From assembly GCA_964036665.1 (NCBI GenBank), contig OZ038532.1, forward strand, positions 21,975,037 through 22,039,036: 64,000 nucleotides of DNA, written 5' to 3'. A model generated the notes under the pieces. It ran no database searches. It worked only from the letters and a program-made list of their open reading frames with translations, and had not been told where the DNA came from. Origin of the DNA: Gordius sp. MW1 (taxonomy: Eukaryota > Nematomorpha > Gordioida > Gordea > Gordiidae). The position numbers were made by a program, and so were the translations under genes. This document shows, piece after piece, positions 1 through 11,609 of this stretch (positions are counted from its first letter, which is position 1; every line of letters begins with the position of its first letter).

Positions 1-626
1 ATACTCTACGAGGCATTATATAGTGAATCGATTTCAATAAGACATTGTCATCTAATAAATTAGTGAACTAATTACTGAAATTTACCTAGACCGAAAAGCC
101 CTCGACGGAGGCGTAGATAGTGGTGCTAAATAAAATTTGATATATAATTGTTTCAATTCTGGATTATTATCATAAATGCGTAAAAGACGTTGATTATATT
201 TGAATTATGAAATAAAATAGCCATAAAAATTAACTTGCGTTTTTTTCGAATTTTCTGTTGAAATATGTTTTATAAATGTACATTAAATTAACTATAGGGA
301 AAAAATTGAGAAATATTTTCTACATGTTTTTCGCAAATTGATTCTTAAAAAGAATTTCAATTAAATTTGGTATTTAAATTATAGAATGATTTTAAAATTA
401 TAGAAAGTAAACCATCACTTTATTGAACAGCTACTTAAATAATGTCAACAATAGTTATCGTTCTCATGTAATTAAGATTACTAATAACAGTTATTTTTTC
501 GAAAAGGGAACTAGTTCCAGGATTTAATTACATGTAACTTGTTTAAACAGCTCTAATAATATGTCAAATATAGACGTGAAGAAAACTGTTGCAAAAGTGA
601 AGAATGCTGCCTACACCGAAAGATCC
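1..626. other. AT-rich sequence, no gene seen
   Basis: No coding signal is supported. Near 508-517 there is a GGAACTAGTTCC palindrome and near 550-557 an ACAGCTCTA motif. These resemble the subterminal and terminal repeats of the hAT family seen at 48.9-49.6 kb, so a decayed hAT end may lie here. Confidence 0.4.
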
Positions 627-629
627 TTA

Positions 630-1997
630 GGGCTTGTCTTAATATCGGATTCATATTCGAAATGCGCGAATTTATTTTGTCCATATATCGGATTTATGTT
701 CATACTTCAATCTCGAATGTTATCATTTAATTTACTTAGTTGATTATTAAAAACAAGTAGTAGAAAGAAAAATATGATATATTTGGAGAATATTATCACA
801 TTTTTGATGATATTGATAGTAGTGAGCAAAATTTTTTCAATTTGAATGTTTCCTTCAACATTCTATTAGTAAAATTGTTAAAGATATATAGCATTATAAA
901 TCCAAAGTTAATCCACCAGTATAGTTTTAGATTTTCAAGGAGTGCAATAGCATTATTGAAGAAGTTTTGGTGCCATAGTTAAGGTCAATTCACATCATTT
1001 TGTAGTGTTAGATTGGATTAGAGTATAATAATTTATATTATAGTATTTCCATTTAGATTTATAAAGTGTCAAAAAGCTGAGAAGAGGAGCATTCCTACAC
1101 AATATACTTATAGGCAAGTAGCAGATAGGTTGCACTCCTTTACAAGAGGCAAGATCACTTTCAAACACCTAATGAAAATTCCAAGCCAAGAAATTTATAT
1201 TCAAATTATTTTAATTTGCCTTGATGTTTGTTATTTTTATGATTTGAATAAAATTTATGTTGTCTACTATTTAAATGTGCAACAAGATAGACTTAATAAA
1301 TTTTAATAGATTATTAAAATATTGGCTAATAATATATATGTACAAACAAAGTATAAACATAACAAATTCTTTACATTGTTTTTTGTCATTACATCAAGAT
1401 AATGAAAATCTGGCAAAATAGATTTAAACAATAATAAACAAAATCTTCTTTTAAACATTTAGCCTCTTCTATATCAATCAGTCTATTAAGTTGATTAACA
1501 AACAGATTTCTTTTGTTACAAGTTCTATTTTCTTTATCAAGATCATCTAAGGTACTTGTGGTGGGAGTTTCATCAAAAACCTTTTCCACAAACATGATGT
1601 CATTCATTTTAAAAGTTTTCCCCCGTACTCCCTGTTTTTAGTGTTTTCCACCTTGATTTGCAACTAATAAACAGCTATATATAATTTAATGTTTGCATAT
1701 TACAATCTTTGGCTAAATTATCACAACATTTTTTCTTCTCAAACTCAATCATACCTTCACACCATATAATTTTATTCTTTTCAACGCTTTTGATCAAAAA
1801 CAAACTTTGCTGATACCTAAAAACTCAAAATTCATATAACATTCAAGCTTACGAAAAATGTTGCATCCTACAAAATCGCTGTTATGTTATGCGTCTAAAA
1901 TCGAAATCTGCTGTAAATCGGATATTAAGACACGGCTATGTTAAAACACGTATGACGATTTTTGCGGCGCGTTAAAATCCGATATTAAGACAAGCCC
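630..1997. mobile_element. PIF/Harbinger-like DNA transposon, 1.37 kb, probably non-autonomous
   Basis: Ends are inverted repeats: GGGCTTGTCTTAATATCGGA at the left, its complement at the right. The 3-bp direct repeat TTA lies immediately outside each end (627-629 and 1998-2000), which is the target duplication typical of PIF/Harbinger elements. Shorter relatives occur at 28901-29172 and 63076-63343. No DDE transposase is readable inside. The only notable internal frame is a 72-codon minus-strand ORF at 1389-1607, acidic at its start, which I cannot assign; it could be a remnant of an accessory protein or chance. Confidence 0.7.
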
Positions 1998-2174
1998 TTA
2001 TAGGGCAACAGGCTTATGCAAATTGACCAAGAAGAGGGAGTTTATAACAGCAGTCGAAAGAAATGATGGACAGGGGGAGAGAATATTTTGATGAACTCAG
2101 GAATGTTGCACATGCTTTTCTTCTTTATCAGTTATTTGGTCCCACAATCGTGGGGTTTGTTTTGATTAGTTTCT

Positions 2175-5110
2175 TCCATCTTGACCGGGTGAGTGCCATA
2201 TCTTGACTAATCTCTTTTGTTTTCATTACTTTATCGACTTGCCCTTTGGTCGTCCTCTTCCTCTCTTCCCCGGTACCTCCATGTATAGTACTTTTCGATT
2301 TACGTCATTCGTGTCCCTTCTTAGTATATGCCCATACCACCTTAGCCGATTTTCGTTAATCATGTCCGGCAAAATATTCATATTTGTCATGAGCAGGTCA
2401 TTCGTCATAAAGCTTAGTATACCCCAAGCCCATCTTATCATTCTCATCTCTGTGGCTTGTAATAGCTTTCCTTAATGCCAATGTTTCACTATAGAGTAAC
2501 ACCGGTCTTACGATGGATTCATGGGCGTAGCCAGAGGGGGGCAGGGGGATCCTAATTCACTAAAAAAAATTTTAATGCAAAAACTTTGAAAAATTAAAAA
2601 AGTTTACGTTTTGCCCCCATCTAATTAAAGTTTTAAACGTTTACCCCCCCCCCCTAATCCAAAACCTGGCTACGCCCATGGATGGATTTGTAAGCTTTGC
2701 TCTTCAACCATATTGGCATTTTCTTATCGCACATTGCACCGGATATACTTCGCCATTCCATCCTTTTTAAATCCGGGCATTGACTTCCGTTGCGCAACCT
2801 CCCTCTTGATGTAGCATCGAGACGAGGTATGTAAACCTGTCTACTTTTGGGTACTTTAGATGGTCATCCAGCGATGGGGTGCTTGTACCGTTCATTTCCA
2901 TGTATACCGTTTTCGATCGTTGACCTTTAAACCATATCCAGCTAAGCGCTTTGACCACTTTTCGGCTTCTTTGAAGACTTTCTCGCTTGTTTCCTCGCAT
3001 AGTACTATATCATCGGCATATAGCATACACCATGGTGATGGCTTTTGAATGTCCCTCGTTATCGTGAGTATAATTATATTAAACAAAAAGGGACTTAAAG
3101 CAGATCCTTGATGTAATCCAATATTAACCCGAAAAGGTTTAGAGTCTCCAACTGTCGTCCTAACGCAAAAGTTGGAGGCTTCATAAATAATTTTCATAAG
3201 CAGTATATATGCGTCAGGGATATTTAGTATTCTCAGGCACCACCATACTAATCGCGGGGGACCGTGTCAAAAGCTTTCTCCTAGTCGATAAATACCATGT
3301 GTAGGTCTTTCCTCTTTTCACCATATTTATCCATCATTTGTCTTAGTGCGAAGATTGGGTCGATTGTGGATTTACCGGCCACAAATCCGAATTGGTTAGC
3401 CGATATTTCCACCTCGTTTTTCAGCCTTGTTACTAAGATCCTTTCCATAAGCTTCAAGGAGTGGCAAGTTAGCGATACCTCTGTAATTGCCACAATCCTG
3501 AGGGTCTCTTTTGCTTTTAAATAAGGGTATAATCGTGCTTGCTCTCCATTGATTCGGAATTCGATCTTCTACCAATATCTTGTTAAGGGTTCAACATGGT
3601 TGACTCCTTCTTCACGACATCTGAGCAATGCTTCCATAAGTATTCCATCTGGGCCATTTGCATATTGTTAATTTGTGTCCTAACCATGCTTGGCGCAATT
3701 TTGAGAAGATAATCTTTGTCATTAATATTCATAAGTTTCTTATTTCCACCTTTCCATTACTTCTTTCGGCTTGATTTGACCCTTCTCGTTTTTGACTATT
3801 TTAAAAACTACGACATCGCGACTTCTCTTCTCCCTTATCTTGGCCAATTTGTACAGCCTATCGCCCCATTTATGATCCAGTTTGTTTGCTATCTCGGTTC
3901 ACGCGGCATTCTGCGCTATTGATACGGCCTTTCTTGCGGCTTTTTGCGTCCCTATATTCTTGATAATCCTACTTTTTTGATTTATGCCACCGTCTATATA
4001 GATTTTTCTTTCTTTCGATGACCCTAACTGATTGATTCCACCACCAAAGTTCCCTATTCATAGCTTTGCCTCCTTTGGTCTGTTTTAGGACACGAATCGC
4101 TGTTTCCTTTATGTCCTTAGATAGCGTCTCCCAATCGTCGTCTACGTCCCTTTGCAACTCTCTTGCACCCAAGAGTAAGGAGGCTTTTTGATAATATTTT
4201 TTGTTCGTCGACGTATCATTTAGCCTTTCGTATCGAATTCGATATTCATAGACATTTCTTCTTTCGGGAAATACTCTTCTGGCAAGATCCATAATAAGGG
4301 GGTGATGTTGCCTGGCGATTTCTTCTCCCGGTATTACTTTGCAATCCTTGGTACTCCATAAGTCCTTTCGTCGTATAAGCAAATAGTCAATTTGACTGAA
4401 ATGCTTCCCACTTCTAAATATGAATCACAATATGATCTTCGCGTTTTTTAAAATAGGTGTTAACGATCGCCATATCATATCTTGGGATACTTGGAGTAGT
4501 TTTCCCCCTTCTTTGCTCTTCAGACCATGCCCATAGCCTCCATGTTCTTACCCGAGGCGATCTTTCCCTATGTGAACGTTTTCGCCCCAATAATTAGCCT
4601 TTCTGCCTGTCCGATTCCTTGTAATTCCTTTTCCAATGAATCGAAGAATATGTCTTTCTCTGATTCCATACACCCAATTTAAGGGAGCATACGCGCACAT
4701 AACGGTTAGGAGGCCCCCTTGATCTGAAATCTTCACCCACATTATCCTGTCGAAACAACGCTTGACTTCCACCACCTTGTCCTTGAACGATTCGCTTAGA
4801 ACGATCCTGTTTCTACGATTTGGTGACCCAATGTATAATAGTTTGTAGCCTTCTCCTAACTCCCGAACTTTGGTTCCGTTCCACCTCGTCTCTTGTAGGC
4901 AGGCGATGTGTACATTTCTTCTTTTTAGCATTTGTGTGACCTTAATGCTTTTCCTCGTCAACGTTCCCACATTCCAGCACGTTATTCGCATTCTTTCCCC
5001 AACTAATTTCCTTAACCGCCTTCGTTGTGAGTTGGGCAGTAACCCTAGTAAATTTTTCACATTGTTCGGGCGGGGTATGCATGCGCGTCGTTCGTGGAGG
5101 ACGCTTTAGC
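2175..5110 (-). pseudogene. Decayed RTE-type non-LTR retrotransposon (endonuclease plus reverse transcriptase)
   Basis: Reading from 5.1 kb down to 2.2 kb on the minus strand, broken frames follow the order of an RTE ORF. At 4548-5060 lies an AP-endonuclease start with ITCWNVGTLT and CLQETRWNGTKV. At 3969-4382 is a linker. At 3281-3493 is reverse transcriptase with NQFGFVAGKST and HMVFID. At 2892-3197 is LHQGSALSPFLFN, then the catalytic LYADDIVL. At 2226-2447 is the C-terminal tail with NRLRWYGHILRR and GKRGRGRPKG. Several frameshifts separate these pieces, so the copy is dead. It is also split by the MITE at 2520-2680. This family is often misannotated as 'craniofacial development protein 2-like'. 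Confidence 0.88.
2520..2680. mobile_element. hAT-type MITE, CATGGGCGTAGCC family (copy 1)
   Basis: A 161-bp element with terminal inverted repeats CATGGGCGTAGCCAG / CTGGCTACGCCCATG. It is flanked by the perfect 8-bp direct repeat GATGGATT (2512-2519 and 2681-2688). Eight-base duplications are the signature of hAT transposition. It sits inside the C-terminal part of the RTE relic, so it arrived after that copy. Confidence 0.88.
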
Positions 5111-5292
5111 TTTCTCTTGTAAAATCCTGTTTAAAACTATCATGAATTTGGAGTTGGTTTTTATAGCCGGTTTCCGACCTGACGCCAACCCTCCACTTTT
5201 TGCACACGGACTTGGGACCGTCGTAGGTAGTGTTGAACGAATTAAATTTAACTACAGGATAATGAAGACAGGTACAAATTAAAATCATCTAG
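5111..5292. other. RTE 5'-flanking sequence
   Basis: The stretch with CTTTTTGCACACGG near 5198-5211 and GGTAGTGTTGA near 5225-5235 is repeated in similar form at about 42075-42115, next to the other RTE endonuclease relic. It therefore looks like RTE 5' untranslated sequence rather than host gene. Confidence 0.5.
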
Positions 5293-5680
5293 GAAAAGCT
5301 AATGGACCTGGTATTGTACTTATTGAAGCATATGTAGGATACCGGGGTGAAGGAATTACGACTATGATGAATCTTTTTGATGAAATACTGGCAAAAGATC
5401 GAATTCCATATCAATGGAGAGCAAGCACGATTATTCCTTTATTTAGAAGCAAAGACAACCCTAGGAAATGCGACAATTACAGGGGTACAAACTTACCTAT
5501 TCTTATGGATAGATATATACTAACAATAGATATCAGTTTGGATTTGTGGATAGCATATGTGACCGATCCTCGCACTAAAACAAAGGACGGATATAAAGAA
5601 AAGGAATCCACATATAATCTATATTGACTTAGAGAAAGATTGTAGCAAGCTGGTGATTTGCTATGGTCGTTGATAAGACA
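5293..5680 (+). pseudogene. RTE reverse-transcriptase fragment, plus strand
   Basis: Translation of 5293-5640 in drifting frames gives GKANGP, LFDEILAKDRIPYQWRAS, IIPLFRSKDNPRKCDNYRG and then a frameshifted QFGFV. These match the N-terminal part of an RTE-type reverse transcriptase (finger and palm start). Frame breaks and stops appear from about 5520 on. The fragment points away from the minus-strand copy next to it, so the two are separate pieces or the product of a rearrangement. Confidence 0.75.
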
Positions 5681-6340
5681 GTTGCCTATAAAAGTATAAT
5701 TTAATGTGATGATATGTTAGAGCTGGCATATTTTATGGTTGTGGCTTAATATTCCTGTTGCTTGAGATAACAACAAATAATTAATACTAATTGGTTTTTG
5801 TAGATTTTTATTAAAATTTTTTTCTTATTTTAGGTAGAAGTAGAAATAAAATTTCAAATATAATATTGATCTGGAATTAAAGATGTCGAAATAAAGCAAA
5901 TATGGTATATTAAGGAAATAAAATATGAAAAGCAATTTACCATAAATTTTGACTATAATGAAATAGTCAGCCAGCTTGTACTTCCTCGTTTGAGTAGAAT
6001 CAAATCCCATCCCATGGGCTAAGAGTTGGCTACACCACTGAGTATCTCTTTCAAATATATCAGCTTAATGTATTAATATTTTTATAGCCATATAATAATG
6101 AAAAACTTTGTTTATGGTTATATTTCTGACATTAGACAGCTCCCGTCTTTTAATATAGTCTGCACTAGGTAAACTAAAAAAATTAAAACACGTTGATTAG
6201 TTAAAAGCTCTTTATCTTTAAAGTAGAATTAATAAACAATTGGACTGGTCAATTATTGATAAACATTTTTACAACTTGCACAGATTTTACTTTGAATATA
6301 CAGAGGAAAAATCGTAGAGTTTTCATCAGTCTTTTATTTA
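5681..6340. other. AT-rich intergenic sequence
   Basis: No coding signal, terminal repeat or RNA-like structure was recognised. Confidence 0.5.
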
Positions 6341-6354
6341 ACGATAATTTATTG

Positions 6355-6840
6355 TTATAACAGTAGTGTGGAATTAAGTTCTGCGTATTTAGAGGACTTT
6401 AATCTTTTAGAATCAACAAGAGGGTCTTTGTTTTGGTTTGAGGGAGCAAAGGTGTCCGGACAAGTGTAGTCCCAAGCTAGGCATGGCCCTTTTGCCCATG
6501 GGATGAGTGTCTGTTCATCAAGTCTCTTCTTGTCGCTAAGGCAGAGACCATTAGGCTCCAATTGGGAGGGAAAGCCCGCCTTTTTTATGTCTTCTGTAGA
6601 AGAGCATTAACAGATGTGTGCCGTAGCAATCTGGCCTTATTAAATTTGCAATGCAGGCCGTGGTGACCTTTTGTACCAACGGATGAGCCACATAGGTTGC
6701 ATTGATGAGAGGCAACTATATCACATCCTAGGCGGAGTCCTGTTGCAATCCTGAACTTGTAGGTGCTAAATTTTAATGGCGCTAATTTATTAATTAATTT
6801 GTTCCCTCTTTTTAAAAGTTGTCTCATCTCTTAAATCTTA
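6355..6840 (-). pseudogene. 3'-terminal relic of an RLE-type non-LTR retrotransposon
   Basis: Two minus-strand frames (6585-6827, then 6355-6561) carry IATGLRLGCD, a CX2C zinc-finger start (CNLC) with HHGLHC, and then LIPWAKGPCLAWDYTCPDTF followed by APSN. These match the C-terminal zinc finger and restriction-like endonuclease of the intact 969-aa protein at 37892-40801 (IALRLGVKF, CRNC, LVPWSNGLHLKWDFTCIDLF). The frame breaks near 6585 and the RPD residues of the nuclease are missing or altered here. It is a diverged, 5'-truncated relative, not a recent copy. Confidence 0.82.
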
Positions 6841-7022
6841 GTATTTGTAATATAAATGACCTCTATATAACAATATCAAAAATACTTTAAAAAAATGAGG
6901 ACATATGCTCAACAATTTGGTGTTGAGTATGGAAAGTTTTTACATTGGCTTTTCCAAGGTATATTTAAAAAGATTGGACCTAGAGTTTTTAGATGTACCT
7001 GATTGCATAACTTTTTTTTTAA

Positions 7023-7562
<540 letters not shown>

Positions 7563-8300
7563 AGTGTAGTATTTCATTGTTGCACAATTTATTTTATTAA
7601 AATTTTTGTAAAAAATATCAATTAATTGTAATGATTACTTTATATATAAAATTTGACATGTTTTTTAATTTGATATTAGTTAAGCTTTATGTTTAAAACC
7701 AATGAACCTGTTATATAAAATTAGCATAATTTAAATAATTGCTTATTAACTTGTGCCTGTGGGCAAAATTCAGTTTATATTGTTCATTAACTATCAAAAT
7801 GTTTTTATGTTTCTAATACATGCTTTTTAGGCTAGAGATTACCTAAATAATTTTAGTTTATATAAATTTTTTATAGTAAAAATCTATTGTTTTAAATAAC
7901 ATAATTTAGAAGAAATTAAAAGGTTGTTATCTTCATTTATAGCAATTAATTTGAATGCTATAAAGTAATTTTGAAGCAAAACAGTCATATAAGAAAAATT
8001 TTCAATTATTTGTCAAAATTTGTAACTAAAGCTTTGATTTATGGTAAATAATAAATAAAAGAACTAACATATTTTAAAAATTTAATCAAAATTTTGCATT
8101 GATGTATTTGCAAGAAAATAGTGACCTTTATTTGATTTGTTACCACCTTATTATTAAACCTTTTTGCCATTATGGAAACAAATGTAATGTAAAATGATTA
8201 TATTAAAGTTAATATCTTTATTAATAATAACATAAGTCTACAAGAGAAAACATCCAGTAATTAAGTTAATATTTTTGATAGAGAATATTATAATGAACAA
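7563..8300. other. AT-rich sequence downstream of Elongin C
   Basis: Very AT-rich, with no ORF, inverted-repeat ends or RNA-like fold recognised. It must contain the Elongin C 3' untranslated region, but I cannot fix the polyadenylation site. Confidence 0.5.
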
Positions 8301-8575
8301 TAATATGATAGGTTTTTCCTCTAACCATCCATATTTTGGGATAAATGGGGTTAAAGGTGCAAAAAATGGGTTTTTGAGACTTCTTATTTCCATGCCGTTT
8401 TAAATTTGTTTTTAAATAGTACTTATATAATTCTAGAGACCCTTTATTGATAACCCATACTCCTATTTTTAATTTTTTGCCTCTACTTTTTGTTTTATTC
8501 GCGTTTAAGTAGACCTCCTCCCCATTCTAAACTTTCTCCCATTTTAAAATGAACGTTTATAATGATTGGTTGCTT
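8300..8575. repeat. Partial copy of the 11.6-12.35 kb foldback repeat
   Basis: The order of landmarks (AAAGGTGCAAAAA, TATATAATTCTA, then GACCTCCTCCCC and a C-rich TCTCCCA stretch) matches the left arm of the foldback at 11610-11980 with many substitutions. Only one arm is present here. Confidence 0.55.
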
Positions 8576-8585
8576 ACTTTAAGAT

Positions 8586-8759
8586 GGTGGCCCGTCAACT
8601 CGCCGAAAACAATCTCGCCGAATTTAATGTCCCCAAGCTAAAAAAAAAAGGTCCTCTGATTTGTGATTGGTTGAATGGGGGCGAATTTTAAGCTTGGGGA
8701 CATTAAACAACCAATCAGAAAATGTCCCTTGGTGAGTTTCGGCGAGTTGATAAAGCACC
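8586..8759. mobile_element. Mutator-like MITE with 9-bp target duplication
   Basis: A 174-bp element whose ends are imperfect inverted repeats (GGTGGCCCGTCAACTCGCCG against GGTGCTTTATCAACTCGCCG). Perfect 9-bp direct repeats CTTTAAGAT flank it at 8577-8585 and 8760-8768. A 9-bp duplication is typical of Mutator-like elements. It lies directly beside a second element with the same inner motif (8766-8999). Confidence 0.72.
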
Positions 8760-8765
8760 CTTTAA

Positions 8766-8999
8766 GATAACATGACACAACTTGCCGAAAACCATCTTGC
8801 CGAATAAATTTCCCCCAACAAAATGCCTATTAATCATTCAATTTAGGACTGAATCTAAAATTTAGGTATTTTTTTAAATAAATGGATAATTATTATAAAA
8901 GTACTTAATTTGGGGCCTTTATGATAATGAGGAGATGGTCGTTAATGTCTCAGGGAAATTCGGCGAGATGGTTTTCGGCGAGTTGATAGGGCAATATCC
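8766..8999. mobile_element. Second, older Mutator-like MITE of the same family
   Basis: Inverted ends share the motif (CAACT(T/C)GCCGAAAACCATC, then GCCGAAT and a TTTCCC stretch) at 8777-8815 and 8954-8985. The outer few bases differ between ends. A possible imperfect duplication, ACTTTAA and ACTTTAG, flanks it once the neighbouring insertion is removed. Its left boundary is therefore approximate. Confidence 0.55.
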
Positions 9000-9087
9000 A
9001 CTTTAGTTGTAGAAATTGTCTATGAATTTGATTGGTTGTCGTTATTATTAGCTATTGTTATTTTGAACAGAAGCGCCCATTATGTCT

Positions 9088-9230
9088 GGTTTTCTTAGCT
9101 AAATACAATTTTAAATCGTTCGCGGATTCTTGGTTAATTAGAACCTCTAGAACTAGATGATGATATATTAGAATAGTTAATTATTTTTTTTGTCTTTTAT
9201 ATTCCATGTACAAATAAACTTTTTAAAAAA
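9088..9230 (+). mobile_element. 5'-truncated 3' end of the RLE retrotransposon family
   Basis: The sequence ATCGTTCGCGGATTCTTGG at 9116-9134, followed by GATGATGATATAT, a T-rich stretch, CATGTA and CAAATAAACTTTTTAAAAAA, matches the last codons and 3' untranslated region of the intact element at 40738-40895. Only about 140 bp remain, as expected from 5'-truncated target-primed reverse transcription. Confidence 0.75.
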
Positions 9231-9968
9231 TAGTGTATTAGTATGCGATGTTTACATTTAAAAAATCTCTTCTTTCTCCGGAATCTTATTTCTATATTGC
9301 TTTACGACTAATAGTCCTTTACGAAGCTTCAAACATAAATATTAGTAAATTAATGTGCATATATACACAAAGGAGGTTGTTATATAATCGTAGACTAGCT
9401 TTTAATCAAATATTTAATTAAGAAAGAATTTAATCTTAAACAAGTTCGCTAATTTCATCACAACATTAACAAAAGATTATTATAAATTTTGATTTAACAT
9501 TTTAAAATTTGATAAAACCCTTTAGGTTACTATTAAGAGATATGCTTAGATTTTCTAGTTTTGGTCACGTATCTTTTGCTTCTTACTAAATATAAGTTTC
9601 ATATGGTTGGACTGTAAACATAACAATGCTTTTATTATAAATATATGAATTTCTACTTAATTATATATGGTTTAATATATTATCAACCATATTCACTTAT
9701 TAAATAAGAAGGTTGGACGCCTTGCGTTATGCCAGTTTTTTGAAAATTATTCTAAGCCATAAAATAAATGGTTATCAATTATATGTTTAAAAACCCCTAA
9801 TTAAAAAAAGACTAATTGGTGACACTTTTATAGTTGATTAAAATTAGTTAAATAAATAATAAGCTTTATCACCCGTATATATAATATTATAATTGTTCAA
9901 AATTCTGTGACGTTCATCTTAATGAACGGATAAATTTGTATATGAATTTATAGAGGAACATTGCTCAG
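9231..9968. other. AT-rich intergenic sequence
   Basis: No gene or bounded repeat was recognised. Confidence 0.45.
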
Positions 9969-9978
9969 CCTAAAAGTT

Positions 9979-10222
9979 GGGACCGGGTCAAAATAGCAGA
10001 AAAAAAACAGCAGAATTGGTCAGAACTGGTCAGATCAAGATTGGTCAGGAGGGTTAAGGTTTGGGTTAGTGTTTTAGGTCAGCGTTTTAGGTTAAGGTCA
10101 GGGTTAGGATTAGATGCACATCAAATTCCCTCCCCATTTGAGATTTAATTCTATTATATTGATTATCTAAAATCTTGTTCTGACCAATTCTGCTGTTTTT
10201 TTCTGCTATTTTGACCCCGATT
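9979..10222. mobile_element. TIR element (Mutator-like MITE) with 10-bp target duplication
   Basis: The ends are nearly perfect inverted repeats of about 46 bp, with GTCAAAATAGCAG, then a run of A, then ACAGCAGAATTGGTCAGAAC on the left and the complement on the right. The direct repeat CCTAAAAGTT flanks it at 9969-9978 and 10223-10232. The interior holds several GGTTAGGG/GGGTTA-like words that look telomeric but are irregular and part of the repeat. Confidence 0.75.
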
Positions 10223-10232
10223 CCTAAAAGTT

Positions 10233-11609
10233 TACTATTACATTATATTAATATATTGGATCACGTATGCAAGCATTTGAAATTTAAGAGACTTTTAATT
10301 TCTGCCATGAAGAAATAGCATAAGTGTTGTCCGTCTATTCACATTATTATTTGATAGTATTCGAAAACATAACCAATACAAAAGGCGCGCAAATTAAGCG
10401 TTTATACATAAAATTTTCACCGAACCAATAAACAATGCGAACAACACTAAACCGCCACCCTTGCCTTGAAGAATGGCCTTTCTCTTTTTTGCCTGTTACT
10501 TTCAACATGGCCACCACTGAGGAGACATTATTATTACTGTGTATATATACAGAGCAATTGCATATCTTTGATGGCATTATGTTGCGAATTTAGTACGTGT
10601 ATATATATATCATGGATACCCATATATATATACTTATATCGAAGGCACTGTTATTTGATCATGTAACGCGCTGCGGAAACTCACCTTTGGCTACATTTGA
10701 TGGGAAGATATAAATTGTAATATGTATTTTTGGCCTCTGTATTTGTGCCTTGGATAGAGGGCAGCAGCTGAGTAAAACTTTGGAAATAAAATGCATAATT
10801 TTTTGGAATGTTGGTAGTTGTTGGCCAAATGATATAAAATCATCTGACCATTTAGCTATAATCACATACAACTATAAATGATCCCCAATTCCATCACTCC
10901 TCGGGGAGGTATTACGCTGGCAAAAGATTGATTAAGAACGTTGACATAATCTCAGGATTTTTCTAAGTTATTCATTTGGATATGAGGAGGCGAAGGGGTG
11001 TTTTTATTGGCGAGAATTCGTGATATTTTAACACCACCTTCTTTTTGCCATTCACCTTTGAGGTGGGAGCCACCTAAATAGAAAATTTTTATAATATAGT
11101 TCAGACACATAGAAAGGCTGAATAATAGTCTAATTAACCGAAAACAAATAGATTTAATCGTTTACAATATCTACGCTAGCGTTTTGCAAAACTAATATCA
11201 GTAGTTACTATTTATGGATATATTTAGAATGTTCTGAAATTGAATAATTTTATACATATATTCGTGTTGCTAATGACCAATTTGTTACATTGCATTAAAA
11301 TATAATGAATAATTTAACACACATCTCATGCGCATTGATATATTTATTGCTTTTAACCCGACCCTAGGCACATTAAACTTATAACCTTGACCATTACTAA
11401 TTATGCTTTGACCAAAAAAAATATTGTCATGTGCTTTAATTTTAAGTTTATCTGAAATTAATAACAAACCTTTTTAGCATCTTATCACCTATTTGCACTG
11501 AGATTATAAAGTTTCATCCCTCGTAAAGAATATTTATCCTTTAAAAAATTAGATCTACGATTATCGACTTTTTTTACATCCCGTAATCTGAAAAATTTTT
11601 ATGAAGAGA
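10233..11609. other. Intergenic sequence without recognised features
   Basis: Mostly AT-rich, with short TATATA runs near 10590-10640. No supported coding region. Confidence 0.45.

Noticed and set aside
1389..1607. 72-codon minus-strand ORF as a host gene
   Set aside because: It lies inside a Harbinger-like element and has no recognisable domain; kept only as a note within that element.
10060..10120. Interstitial telomere array
   Set aside because: TTAGGG-like words are irregular, few, and contained in a TIR element.
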